Assembly (NCBI GenBank): GCA_963772445.1
Contig: CAVYXK010000015.1
Span: 434,001 to 498,000, forward strand
Length of the DNA stretch: 64,000 nucleotides
DNA from: CAVYXK01 sp963772445
Lineage (GTDB): Bacteria > Pseudomonadota > Alphaproteobacteria > Acetobacterales > Acetobacteraceae
Direction of reading: 5' to 3'
Shown here piece after piece: positions 27,199-36,316 of the stretch; position 1 is the first letter of the stretch; the number at the start of each line of letters is the position of its first letter. The position numbers and the translations under genes are program-made. The notes under the pieces were generated by a model that worked only from the letters and a program-made list of their open reading frames with translations, was not told where the DNA came from and made no database searches.

Positions 27199-28147
27199 GT
27201 GTCCCCGTATCTTCCAGATGTGTCGTTCCGGCGAGTTGGGATTGTCGTTCCCGCCTTCAATGCGGCCGACTGGATCGAAACCAGTCTCCGCTCTCTGCTT
27301 GCCCAGACGCATCGGCAGTGGGTCGCGGTCGTGGTCGATGACGGATCAACCGACGACACCGTGGTGATCGTGGCGCGCCTGGCCGAACCGCGCATCGTGC
27401 TGGTGCCGCAGGCGCATGCTGGCGTTTCGGCCGCGCGCAACCGCGGCATCGCCGCGCTTCCCGACTGCGACGAGGTGCTGTTTCTCGACGCCGATGACTG
27501 GCTTGCGCCCGACGCCCTGCAGCGGCTTCTCGCGCCGTTGGAGACATTCCCTTCCGCCGTAGCTGCTGCGGGCGCATGTGGCTTCGTGCCGGAGCACGCG
27601 CAGCCTGGGGTTCGTGCGCGCAAGGTGAAGCGGCCGCCGACGGGCGAGCTGCTGGCGCTGCTGCTGGAGCGGAACCTGTTTGCCAATGGCGGCCACCTGC
27701 TGATCCGGCGCGCCGCCATCGGGCGGGTCGGATTGTTCCGCGCCGATCTCGACTTCGGAGAAGACTGGGAATACTGGACCCGCCTTGCCGCGCTCGGGCC
27801 GATCGCCTCGGCGCCCGGGCGGCCGGTGCTGTTCGTGCGAGAACGGGCCGACGGGGCCTATCTGCGACGGGCCAGCGACCCCATCGCATTCGTCCCCTGC
27901 GTCAAGGCAATCTTCGAGAATCCGGCGCTGGCCGTGCGTCTGGGCCGGCGCGGGGCGCTGCGGATGCACATGCGGGCAATGGCAGAGACGCTCTGGGTGA
28001 TCGGGCGCGAGTTGCTTCGCGAGGGCAGGCCCGAGTTCAGGCCTCTCGGCAATGCGCCGCTCGGTGGCGGTGAAGCCGTCGCTCAAGCGTCTGGGGCTGC
28101 TGGTCGCCGCGCATGTGCGACCGCTGCTGCGAGCTTCGGGCCGATAA
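27199..28147 (+). pseudogene. Family 2 glycosyltransferase with C-terminal frameshift
   Basis: GT-A fold sugar transferase. It starts at the GTG at 27199, with AGGAG eight bases upstream. Conserved parts are VGIVVPAFNAADWIETSLRS, VDDGSTDDT and the DxD in LFLDADDWL. FGEDWEYWTRLA holds the catalytic-base region. Around 28038-28050 the frame shifts. The natural end (SAMRRSVAVKPSLKRLGLL then VAAHVRPLLRASGR) is read in another frame and stops at TAA 28145-28147, overlapping the next ATG. In the original frame the protein runs on and appears fused to the downstream gene. One indel explains this. Confidence 0.75.
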
Positions 28148-28407
28148 TGCCCGACGTGCCGATTGAACCGCCCGCGCCGGCGCCCTACCCTCCTTCCATG
28201 GAGGCCCGGGTCGCCACCCTCGGACAGATCGCTCGCGCCAATACCGCCGCGTTCGAGCGGTTGGAGCGGCGGATCGATGTGCTCGACCGGCGCATCGATT
28301 CGCTCGCCACCGAGCAGCGAGCCGATTTCCGCTGGTTGATCGTGATCATGGTGGGCGGATTTGGCGCCATGCTGGGTATCATGGCGCACGGGTTCCACTG
28401 GTTCTGA
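28147..28407 (+). CDS. Small membrane protein with coiled-coil segment
   Basis: 86 residues from the ATG in the TAATG overlap with the glycosyltransferase's natural stop. Residues 1-15 are Pro-rich. Residues about 25-60 have heptad-like repeats (ERLERRIDVLDRRIDSLATE) and should form a coiled coil. A single C-terminal membrane helix follows (FRWLIVIMVGGFGAMLGIMA). Small proteins with this layout are common in Alphaproteobacteria and have no known function. A frameshift upstream makes it look like the tail of the glycosyltransferase, but the overlap start argues for a separate gene. Confidence 0.65.
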   Translation: MPDVPIEPPAPAPYPPSMEARVATLGQIARANTAAFERLERRIDVLDRRIDSLATEQRADFRWLIVIMVGGFGAMLGIMAHGFHWF

Positions 28408-28431
28408 GGTCCGCAGGAGCCAACTCACACG

Positions 28432-29608
28432 TCAGGAATGCGGCTCGTCGTCGAAGTAGCTCGACCCAGGCTTCAGATGCGCGCGGGCGACGTTTTCGTT
28501 CAGCGCCAGTTCATGCCCCGGACGATCGTCGAGATGGATGTAGCCATCGACAATCACCGGTCCTCCTTGCACCAGGCTTCCCCACCACGGCACGTCGTGA
28601 GCGTGGAATTCCATGAGACCAGGAAATTGTTCAAGGCAGCGCAGACATGGGCGCCGGCGACAGTGCCGATAGGGCTTGCGCATTGTGCGGAGCGATCCGG
28701 ATGTAATAGAGGTCGGCATGGTCAGCGACTTTCTTCGCCTCCGCCAGACCGCCCATCTTCGGGATATCGGGCGCAATAATGCGCGCCGCCTGCTTCTCGA
28801 TCAGCTCGCGATATCCGTACTTGCGATAGAGATTTTCGCCAGTAGAGATCGGCGTGCGCGTGCTGTGCGTGACATGCCGCTGCGCTTCGATATTCTCCGG
28901 CGGAACCGGATCTTCGAGCCATAGCAGATCGAACGGCTCCAGCGCCTGGGCGAGCTTGATCGCATCATTCACTCCGAACTTCCAGTGTGCGTCCATTGCC
29001 ACCATGATCTCCGGGCCTACTGCTTCACGGACGGCACGGACGACATCGACCATCCATGCCATCTCCCGCGAGCCAATTGTGCGGTTGAACGGTTCAAATC
29101 ACTGGCGACGTGGATGCGGGTCATCCGAGATATCGATTGTGTACGGGTTTCTGGTGTCCAGATCGAACTTGATGGCAGTGAATCCGGACCCAACGACCTG
29201 GCGTGCGCGTTTGGCATAATCCGCCGGATCCGGCGTATCCCCGGCGTGGCAGTCTGCATAGATCCGGATCTTGTCGCGGAAGCGCCCGCCGAAGAAGGTC
29301 GAGATCGGTGTCTTCAACTCGGCCGAGCAGATCCCAAAGCGCGATCTCGATCCCGCTGATCGCCGTGACCGTCGCACCGGCTTGCGAACCTTCGCCGGAC
29401 AGGCAGCGGATCGTTATCTCCACCAGCTTCGCGATATCGACCGGATCCTGTCCGATCAGCAGCGGCTTCGCCTTGTGGACGAGCTGGCCAACACCGGCAC
29501 CCCAATACGCTTCACCAAGCCCGGTGACGCCGGCATCTGTCTCCACCTTCACCAGTACCCAGGGGAAATTTCCCTGAATGACGGCTGCCGAATATTCGTG
29601 ATCTTTAC
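28432..29608 (-). pseudogene. Mandelate racemase/enolase-superfamily protein, multiply frameshifted
   Basis: The parts of a sugar-acid dehydratase or racemase of the enolase superfamily are all present but in different frames. The N-terminal KITNIR is near 29600, then FPWVLVKVETDAGVTGLGEA (to about 29310). FRDKIRIYADCHAGDTPDP follows (29377-29099), ending at an in-frame TGA. Then comes MVAMDAHWKFGVNDAIKLAQ with WLEDPVPPEN, TGENLYRKYG and PHN (to about 28690). After that are SPIGTVAGAHVCAALNNFL and MEFHAHDVPWWG to the stop at 28432. At least four indels plus the stop make it non-functional. It lies 11 bases after the RraA-like gene, so they formed an operon. Confidence 0.8.
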
Positions 29609-29618
29609 GGCTGCAGCT

Positions 29619-30362
29619 TCATGCACTCGTCGCCCGATTTCGCAGCCATTCCTCATATTCGGGCCGCGCTTCGTCGGACAAGGGATAATAGCGCTGCAAA
29701 TCGCCGCCCTCAGACAGCCTGAGGCGCGAAAATTCCTCCCACTCGTGGTGCTTGCTCGCCTGCTCGATGACCTCGGGCGCCAGTTTGATCGGCACAACCA
29801 CGGCGCCGTCGTCGTCCGCCACCACGATATCGCCGGGAATCACCAGGACACCGCCGCAGGCGATCGAGACATTCACCCCGAACGGCATGATGCCGGTCTG
29901 GGTATGGAAGTTGGGGGTCAGCCCGCGGATCCAAAGCCCGAGGTCGAGACCCTTCACGTTCGGATAATCACGCAGGCATCCATCGACGACCACTCCGATG
30001 CCACCCTTTCCTTTGAAATAAGTCAGCATCATCTCCCCGAAGACGCCGCTCCGCATATCTCCGCGCGCGTCCACCACAACGATGTCGCCGGGTCGCGTGT
30101 GATAGAGGACATGCCGGTGTAGCTGCTTTTCGGGCTGCTCATACTCATCCGCACCATATAGATCTTCGCGCATCGGCATGAACTGAAGCGTCAACGCTGG
30201 TCCGGCGACTGTCCTGCCCGGTGTGTGCGATGTGGGGCCGCAGATATGCGAATTGCGGATGCCCATCTTGTGAAGCGTGCTGGTCGTGGTTGCGGTCCCG
30301 ATAAGCCGAAGCGCCTCGACCCATTCGCTCGGGGGGCGGGTGATGTCGCTCGTTTGTATCAT
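29619..30362 (-). CDS. RraA/HMG-aldolase-family protein
   Basis: 247 residues, the long form of the RraA-like family that includes 4-hydroxy-4-methyl-2-oxoglutarate aldolases and oxaloacetate decarboxylases. Typical features are TLHKMGIRNSHICG, GRTVAGPALTLQF, RPGDIVVVDARGD and the catalytic segment GIGVVVDGCLRDYPNVK, where Arg-Asp binds substrate and metal. CGGVLVIPGDIVVADDDGAVVVP closes the core. The neighbouring broken enolase-superfamily gene suggests a former sugar-acid degradation operon, with this enzyme cleaving a 2-keto acid. The gene itself is intact. Confidence 0.85.
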   Translation of the reverse strand: MIQTSDITRPPSEWVEALRLIGTATTTSTLHKMGIRNSHICGPTSHTPGRTVAGPALTLQFMPMREDLYGADEYEQPEKQLHRHVLYHTRPGDIVVVDARGDMRSGVFGEMMLTYFKGKGGIGVVVDGCLRDYPNVKGLDLGLWIRGLTPNFHTQTGIMPFGVNVSIACGGVLVIPGDIVVADDDGAVVVPIKLAPEVIEQASKHHEWEEFSRLRLSEGGDLQRYYPLSDEARPEYEEWLRNRATSA

Positions 30363-30634
30363 TTCATGGGCTCCATCGGATCACGTACTGGTCGTAAGAC
30401 AGGTGCGCCATTTCCGCTCTTGCTTAAAACCTCCCGCCACTACGTCAAGCGGGAACCCCGACGTTCGGTTGGTCGCCGGCCTCGCGTGGTCGATCGCATG
30501 CCTCCGGGAGCTTGGCTTAACCATGTAACGCCATCGTTACCTGCAATACTCGGCGTCCACGAGGATGACGCTTTCCTCGTCACTTCTGCGCAAGCAAGAC
30601 CCAAACGACGGCAGGGAATTCGGAGCGGTCCAGG

Positions 30635-31438
30635 CTACAATTGTGCCCGGTTAAGCTCCGCGAAAGCCAGTTCCGCGATCGTGAAACCGGACTCAGCCGG
30701 CAATCCTTCGTCGAGCAGCCACGCCGGCGAAAGCCCTGCCCAGGCCAGTATCCATAGCAGCATACGTGTGCGGTCCAGCCGTGCCGCCTCAGCGACAACC
30801 TCGACTTGCCGTGCAAGGCGCCCCGGCGCGGTCGCCGTTTGAGGGTCCGGATTGCAGAACAGGTTGGCGTAGTCGAAGGCCCGTTCTCCGGTCAGGCCCT
30901 TAGGGTCAATCGCCAGCCAGCCGCGCCCTCCGAACCACAGGACGTTGCCGTGGTGGATGTCTCCGTGCAGTACCCCAATGTCGCGGGGTTTCGCGAGCAG
31001 ATCACGTGCTGTAGCGGCGGCAACGGATAGAATGCCGCCGTGAGTTGCAGTAGCGGGCTCCAAGGCCTCGAACCACCGATCAAGAGGAACGAGGTCTGGA
31101 AGCAATTTGTCTCTCGGTTCATGAAGCGTCGCGACCACTGCGCAGATGATGCGTGTCGCCTCATCGTCGCGCCCCACTCGAGCAAGCTCGGCCAACCCGG
31201 TCGTGCTCTCTGCCCACTCAAGAAGGACCGCATCCTGCGACTGGGCGAGAACCTGTGCCACACCGTTGCCATCCCACCATGTCATCAAGCAGTTGCCAAC
31301 CTTCTCCTCGGCTTCCACCGCGATTTTGAGCATGGCCGGCACACCCTGGCAGCGCACCGGCAAAAGACGGCTGTTTCGCGTTACGATCGGATCGCCGTCA
31401 GGCGTCAGTGCCCAACGAGCGAGATACTCACCGAACAT
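30635..31438 (-). CDS. Aminoglycoside phosphotransferase-family kinase (APH(6)/hydroxyurea kinase type)
   Basis: 267 residues from the ATG at 31438. The N-lobe resembles streptomycin 6-kinase (LARWALTPDGDPI; VPAMLKIAVEAEEKVGN, with the ATP-binding Lys). The catalytic loop is VLHGDIHHGNVL and the metal-binding segment WLAIDPKGLTGERAFDYANL. Family members phosphorylate streptomycin or hydroxyurea; the true substrate here is unknown. The start lies 29 bases after the M20 gene's natural stop. An apparent 660-residue fusion with M20 is caused by a one-base lesion in the M20 gene. Confidence 0.8.
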   Translation of the reverse strand: MFGEYLARWALTPDGDPIVTRNSRLLPVRCQGVPAMLKIAVEAEEKVGNCLMTWWDGNGVAQVLAQSQDAVLLEWAESTTGLAELARVGRDDEATRIICAVVATLHEPRDKLLPDLVPLDRWFEALEPATATHGGILSVAAATARDLLAKPRDIGVLHGDIHHGNVLWFGGRGWLAIDPKGLTGERAFDYANLFCNPDPQTATAPGRLARQVEVVAEAARLDRTRMLLWILAWAGLSPAWLLDEGLPAESGFTIAELAFAELNRAQL

Positions 31439-31466
31439 CCTCACGTCACGGAGCAGCCCCCGCCCG

Positions 31467-32608
31467 TCACTGCCCCAATGCCTGGCGCGCCACGGCGGCG
31501 AGATAGGTCGCCGCGGCGGGAAGCACCGCGTCATTGTAGTCATAGCCGGAACTATGTAGCTCGGCGCTGGCTCCATTGCCGATCCATACGAAGGCGCCGG
31601 GTTTCTCGACCAGTACCAGGAGAAATCCTCGCCGGTCATCGCGGGCGGCAGGTCGCGCCGCACCGCCAACCCGGCACCCGCCGCCGCGGCAGCAGCCAGA
31701 TCGGCCTCCGCCTTGTGGTTCGCGGTGACGACGTTGCTATGGCGGATCGTGACATCGATCTCTACGTCGAAGGCCTGCGCTACACCGGCCGCAATACGGC
31801 GCATGCCCACATCCATCGCTGCGCGGACTTCCGGACGCAAACTGCGCATTGTCCCGCGCATCACCGCTTCATCGGGAATTTGGTTCGCGGCCCGCCCTGT
31901 TTCCATCGTGCAGATCGAGATCACCGCGGAATCAAGCGGACTGGTTTCTCGCGATACCAGCGATTGCAGCGCGATCAACAGATGTGCCGCCGCCACCATC
32001 GGGTCGCGCGCGTGGTGGGGGATGGCAGCATGGCCGGAACGGCCCTTCACCCGGAACTCCAGCCTGCCGCCAGCCGCCATAACCGGCCCGTCATGCACGG
32101 CGACGGTCCCAACCGGAAGTCCCGGCCAGTTGTGATAGCCGAAGATCCGTTCCATCGGAAACCGGTTGAACAGTCCGTCAGCGATCATGTTCTTCGCCCC
32201 ACCGCCACCCTCCTCGGCTGGCTGGAACACAAGGTGGACGGTGCCCGTCCAGGACGGGTCGCCCGCCAGCAGCGCGGCGGCGCCAAGCAGTGAGGTCGTG
32301 TGCCCATCGTGACCGCAGGCATGCATCACGCCGAGATTGTGCGAGGCATAGGGCAGCCCCGTCGTCTCGGTGATCGGCAACGCGTCCATGTCGGCTCGCA
32401 ACCCGACGCTGCGGTTCGATCGGCCGCGGCTGATCGTGGCCACAACGCCGTGCCCGCCGACGCCGGCAACAAAAGGCACGCCGAGCTCGGTGAGCCGCTC
32501 GCACACGAAGGACGCGGTTTCCGATTCCTGATTGGAGAGCTCCGGATGCGCATGCAGATGTCGGCGCCACTCCGTCAGCTTCCCGGCAAGAGTATCGTCC
32601 ACTGCCAT
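31467..32608 (-). pseudogene. M20-family amidohydrolase with 3' frameshift
   Basis: Hippurate/N-acyl-amino-acid hydrolase type, about 380 codons from the ATG at 32608. Metal-binding motifs are GLRADMDALPI, MHACGHDGHTTSLLGAA and QPAEEGGGGAKNMI. The dimerisation domain includes GRSGHAAIPHHARDP. Near 31614 one C appears missing (TACTGG for TAC CTG G). Beyond it the expected end (LVEKPGAFVWIGNG, SSGYDYNDAVLPAAATYLA) lies in a second frame that stops at 31467-31469. In the first frame the protein reads on into the downstream kinase. The C-terminal metal-ligand His region would be lost if the lesion is real. Confidence 0.78.
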
Positions 32609-32629
32609 TTTCCTCAAACCGGACGCAAT

Positions 32630-33649
32630 CTATACCGGGTCCGGTCCGACACGCACCAGTAACTTTCCGAAATTTCGGCCACCTAGAATACCGCTCAGCG
32701 CGGCTGGGGCGTTCTCCAGCCCGTCAATCTCATCCTCGCGGTACCGGAGCGTCCCGTCCGCCACCCAGGGAGCTGCCAGCGCACGCCATTCGGCGAAGCG
32801 CTCCGGCTTGTCGGAGACGATCATGCCCTGGATCAGTACCCGCTTGCCGACCACGAAGCCGAGATTGGGCCCAGGCGGCAGCGTGGCCTCGTTGTACTGC
32901 GACACCATCCCGCACATGACCACGCGGGCAAAGGGATTGAGCAGCTCGAAGGCGGCCTGCTGCACGCGGCCGCCGACATTCTCCCAATAAACGTCGATAC
33001 CTTGCGGGCAGGCCGCGGCCAACTCCGCCTGCAGGTCGAGCGCACGATGATCGACGCAATCGTCGAAGCCCAGCTCGTCCTGCACGAACAGGCATTTCTC
33101 TGCCCCGCCGGCGATGCCGACGACCCGCGCACCGGCCCGCTTGGCCAACTGGCCGGCGACCGATCCGACCGCTCCGGAGGCTGCGGAGATGACCACGGTT
33201 TCGCCCTTCTTCGGCCGGCCGATATCGGTGATCCCGGAATACGCGGTGGTGCCGGGCATACCGAGCACGCCGAGATAGGCCGAAATGGGCGGCCCATGGC
33301 GGTCGATGCGGGTCAGCCGGACAGCCGACGTCAGCGAATGGGTCTTCCAGCCGCGCGCGCCGACCACGACATCGCCGGGCGAGAAGGCGGGATCGGCGGA
33401 GGCGATCACCTCGCCCACGGTTTCGCCAGTCATTACCTCGCCGATCTGCACCTGGGGTGCGTAGGATTTGCGGTCGGATACCCGCCCGCGCATGTAGGGA
33501 TCGATCGACAGCCAAATGGTACGGGTGAGCACCTCGCCAGGGCCGGGCGCAGGTATGGCGTCTTCCCGGATGTCGAAATCCTCGGGCCGCGGGCTGCCGA
33601 CCGGCCGGCGCTTCAGCACAACCGAGCGACGTATCGCGGACTCGCTCAT
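32630..33649 (-). CDS. NADP-dependent oxidoreductase, CurA/LTB4DH-like MDR family
   Basis: 339 residues, medium-chain dehydrogenase/reductase without zinc. The opening RRSVVLKRRPVGSPRPEDF, WLSIDPYMRGRV, the nucleotide motif SAASGAVGSVAGQLAKR and IDVYWENVGG are typical of CurA-type double-bond reductases, which reduce alpha,beta-unsaturated ketones with NADPH. The start lies one base after the stop of the alcohol dehydrogenase gene, so the two are co-translated and may act in sequence on an allylic alcohol/enone. Confidence 0.9.
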   Translation of the reverse strand: MSESAIRRSVVLKRRPVGSPRPEDFDIREDAIPAPGPGEVLTRTIWLSIDPYMRGRVSDRKSYAPQVQIGEVMTGETVGEVIASADPAFSPGDVVVGARGWKTHSLTSAVRLTRIDRHGPPISAYLGVLGMPGTTAYSGITDIGRPKKGETVVISAASGAVGSVAGQLAKRAGARVVGIAGGAEKCLFVQDELGFDDCVDHRALDLQAELAAACPQGIDVYWENVGGRVQQAAFELLNPFARVVMCGMVSQYNEATLPPGPNLGFVVGKRVLIQGMIVSDKPERFAEWRALAAPWVADGTLRYREDEIDGLENAPAALSGILGGRNFGKLLVRVGPDPV

Positions 33650-33650
33650 C

Positions 33651-34712
33651 TCACGCCGCCTCGGCCCGCAGCACGAGCCGGCCTGTCACTTTGCCGTCCC
33701 GCAGCCGCATGAGCGCGTCGTTGGCCTGCGACTGCGGCACCGTGGCGACCGGCAGGGGCGGCAGCGTGCCTTCGTGGGCCAGCTTCACCAGCTCGCGCAG
33801 CTCCTTGGGGTTGCCGACATAGCTGCCTTGGACGGTCAGGGCGCGGATCGCCATCAGCGGTAGCGGCAAGGTCAGCTCGCCGCCGAACAGCCCGACCTGG
33901 ATCAGCTTGCCGCCCTTACGCAGGGCATCGAATGCGAAGCGCGCGGTAGCGGTACCGTTGACCAGATCGACAATCCCCAGGACCGGGCCGCCCGCCGCTT
34001 CCATGATGCGCTTCGCCACGTTCGCGCCGCTGCCGTCCACAACCTTCGTGGCGCCAGCTTCCAGCGCGGCGCGCCGCTTCTCTTCGCTGATATCGACAAC
34101 GATGATGCTGCGGTGCTTGAGCGCACGCAGCACGGCGAGGGCGTTCAGCCCCAGCCCGCCGGCCCCGATCACCACGATCGGTTCGTCGGCGACGATCGGC
34201 ATCAGCTTGCGGATCGCGGAATAAACCGTGATGCCGGAGCAGGCATAGGTGGCGGCGACCGCCGGGTCGAGGGTGCCGGGATCGACCAGATGGCGCGGAT
34301 GCGGCGCGATCACGTGCGTGCCATAGCCGCCATTCTGATAGACACCGATGCTGCGCGGCGTGAGGCACATATTATCCTCCTCCGCCCGGCAGGCGGCGCA
34401 GGTGCCGCAGCCGACCCACGGAAAGACGATGCGGAGGTCGCCGGGTTTCACTCCGGTAGCGTCAGGGCCGAGCTTGGTGACGCGGCCCACGATCTCGTGA
34501 CCCATGGCAAGCGGCAGCACGACGCCACGATCCTTGAGCGACATCTTCTTGCCGCCTCCGATGTCGTAATAGCCTTCCCAGATATGCAGATCGGAGTGGC
34601 AGACGCCGCAATGCGTCACTTCGATCAGCACCTCGGTGCCTTTAGGCTCCGGGGTGGGGAGTTCGATCTGCTGCAGCGGCGCTCCGTTCTCGACGACGGC
34701 CCAGGCGCGCAT
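33651..34712 (-). CDS. Zinc-dependent alcohol dehydrogenase
   Basis: 353 residues from the ATG at 34712, with AAAGGA upstream. The catalytic-zinc Cys is in THCGVCHSDLHIWEG and the catalytic GHE in LAMGHEIVGRV. The structural-zinc cysteines are CGTCAACRAEEDNMC. The NAD motif is VVIGAGGLGLNALAVL. The family oxidises primary or secondary alcohols. It is the first gene of a minus-strand operon continuing into the CurA-like reductase and perhaps the M20/APH genes. Confidence 0.92.
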   Translation of the reverse strand: MRAWAVVENGAPLQQIELPTPEPKGTEVLIEVTHCGVCHSDLHIWEGYYDIGGGKKMSLKDRGVVLPLAMGHEIVGRVTKLGPDATGVKPGDLRIVFPWVGCGTCAACRAEEDNMCLTPRSIGVYQNGGYGTHVIAPHPRHLVDPGTLDPAVAATYACSGITVYSAIRKLMPIVADEPIVVIGAGGLGLNALAVLRALKHRSIIVVDISEEKRRAALEAGATKVVDGSGANVAKRIMEAAGGPVLGIVDLVNGTATARFAFDALRKGGKLIQVGLFGGELTLPLPLMAIRALTVQGSYVGNPKELRELVKLAHEGTLPPLPVATVPQSQANDALMRLRDGKVTGRLVLRAEAA

Positions 34713-35151
34713 GGGGTGGTCCTTTGCTTTGGGTGTGATGAGGATGGATAGCGCCGGCGGGGGCTGGGTCAAGCCGAGCGGCTGGCAGCCGCGTGCTCGC
34801 TAGGCGTTCGGTGCTTCCCTTCGTGCCTGTTCCCGATTGCCAGCGCTATCAAGTTTTCAACACAGAGCGCGCTGAGGTCACGGGGGCCACAAAGGTTCGA
34901 ACACGTGCCTTGCGGCAAACCTTGCGAGACCTGCTGATCATGGGGGCGATTCATGGTCGGCATGGATCCCGTGGTCGTTCGTGGTCTTGGAGTGTCCTCC
35001 GCGCCATAATTAACTTTTAGAACGATTTGACAAGCCCGCAACGGGGGGCAATCGTGCAGTCAGGCCGCTTCGTCAGGCCATGCATCACGTAAAGATATTG
35101 CCTCGAGGCGGCTAAGGGGAACTATGCTCGTGGCCAACTGGTACGTCTCCT
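34713..35151. other. Intergenic region without recognised gene
   Basis: 439 bases lie between the alcohol dehydrogenase start and the hydroxyacid dehydrogenase stop. It contains ACACAGAGCGCGCTGAGG and CACAAAGG, words like those of dispersed intergenic repeats. A frame of about 90 codons on the minus strand has no recognisable features. The alcohol dehydrogenase operon promoter should be here; I see no strong consensus. Confidence 0.4.
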
Positions 35152-36130
35152 TTACTTCGCCTTCACCTCCGGATTGACCACCCGCATCGGCTTGCCGTCC
35201 AGAAAAGCCAGCGCGTTCTCTACCATCTGCGGATAGAAAGTCTCCCACGTCTCGCGCACGCCATAACCGAGATGCGGCGTCAGCACCGTGTTGGGCGCGC
35301 GGCGCAGTCTGTGATCCGGCGGCAGTGGCTCGCGCTCGAACACATCGAGGGCGGCGACAATGCGCCCCGATTTCGACCGCCTCGATCAGTGACGCCTCAT
35401 CGACGATCGGGCCGCGTGAGGTATTCACCAGAATGGCGCCCGGTTTCATGCGGGCAAGGTCCGCCGCACCAATTAATCCACGTGTGCGCGGCGACAGCAC
35501 GAGATGGATGCTGACCGCATCCGATCGGGACAGCAGATGTTCTTTCGACACCAGCTCGGCACCGGTGGCCCGCGCCGTCTCTGCGGTGAGGTTCTGGCTC
35601 CAGGCCAGCACGGTCATGTTCAACGCACGGCCATATCGGGCCATGTGGCTCCCGAGCCGCCCCAGCCCGATCACCCCCAGCGTCTTGCCCGCCAACCCGA
35701 TGCCGATCGGCAGCCCCTCCTGGAAGCGCCCGGCGCGGATGCCGGCATCGCCGGCCGTTATCCCACGCGCCGCGGCGATCAGCAGGCCCAGCGCCAGTTC
35801 GGCGGTTGCCGCCTCGGCACCGCCACCCACCGTGTTGCAGATAACGATCCCGCGCGCAGTGCAGTCGGCGATGTCGAGCGATGCCACGCGTCTCCCGGTA
35901 ATTCCCAGCATGCGCAACTTGGGCAGGCGGTTGATTAGAGAAGGGGCCACGGGCATCCGCTCGCGCATGGTCAGCACGATATCGAAATCGGCGAGTTGGG
36001 CAGCGGCATCGTCCTCGTTCGCGAAAGCTTTGGCGAAGAATACGACTTCGGCACGCGCCTCGAGCTTCGACCAATCGGCGAAGCTGCGTGCCACGCCCTG
36101 CCAGTCGTCCAGCACTGCCACTTTGGTCAT
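35152..36130 (-). pseudogene. D-2-hydroxyacid dehydrogenase, frameshifted
   Basis: NAD-dependent dehydrogenase of the phosphoglycerate-dehydrogenase family. MTKVAVLDDWQGVARSFADW opens it. The Rossmann motif is GVIGLGRLGSHMARYG, and the substrate-binding Arg region TSRGPIVDEASLIEAV is intact. At a CCCC run (35364-35367) one extra base shifts the frame. The expected DVFEREPLPPDHRLRRAPN and catalytic-His segment LTPHLGYGVRETWETF continue in another frame to a stop at 35152. In the original frame the protein runs on to 35060 as nonsense. The lesion is homopolymer-associated and may be an assembly error. Confidence 0.78.
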
Positions 36131-36191
36131 GCGCGCCTCCCTCGGTTCCAGGCGATGCTGGGACGCGAACTCGATGGGCGCAAGCGCGGGG

Positions 36192-36316
36192 TTAGCCGTA
36201 GTGGTAGCGGCAGGCGACGATTTCGAGGCGCTGATCCACGCCGGGTTTGGCGACGATGCGGTAGATCAGGCGGTGTTCGCCCGTGATGCGGCGCGACCAC
36301 CAGCCGCGCTCGACCT
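36192..36316 (-). pseudogene. YoeB/Txe-type toxin C-terminal remnant
   Basis: About 40 codons read GWWSRRITGEHRLIYRIVAK then RLEIVACRYHYG and stop. This is the catalytic C-terminal end of YoeB-family RelE-fold toxins (Glu, Arg, His and Tyr of the active site present). The N-terminal half is missing: upstream sequence switches abruptly, near 36312, to an oppositely oriented ABC ATPase remnant. No yefM antitoxin remains. Confidence 0.6.

Noticed and set aside
27199..28407. 402-residue glycosyltransferase with C-terminal membrane anchor
   Set aside because: The normal glycosyltransferase end is in another frame and stops exactly at the start of a separate small gene.
30635..32617. 660-residue amidohydrolase-kinase fusion
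   Set aside because: A second frame restores the normal M20 end and stop, so the fusion is explained by one missing base near 31614.
34769..35041. 90-codon minus-strand frame upstream of the alcohol dehydrogenase
   Set aside because: No domain-like sequence; it covers a repeat-like intergenic stretch where the operon promoter is expected.
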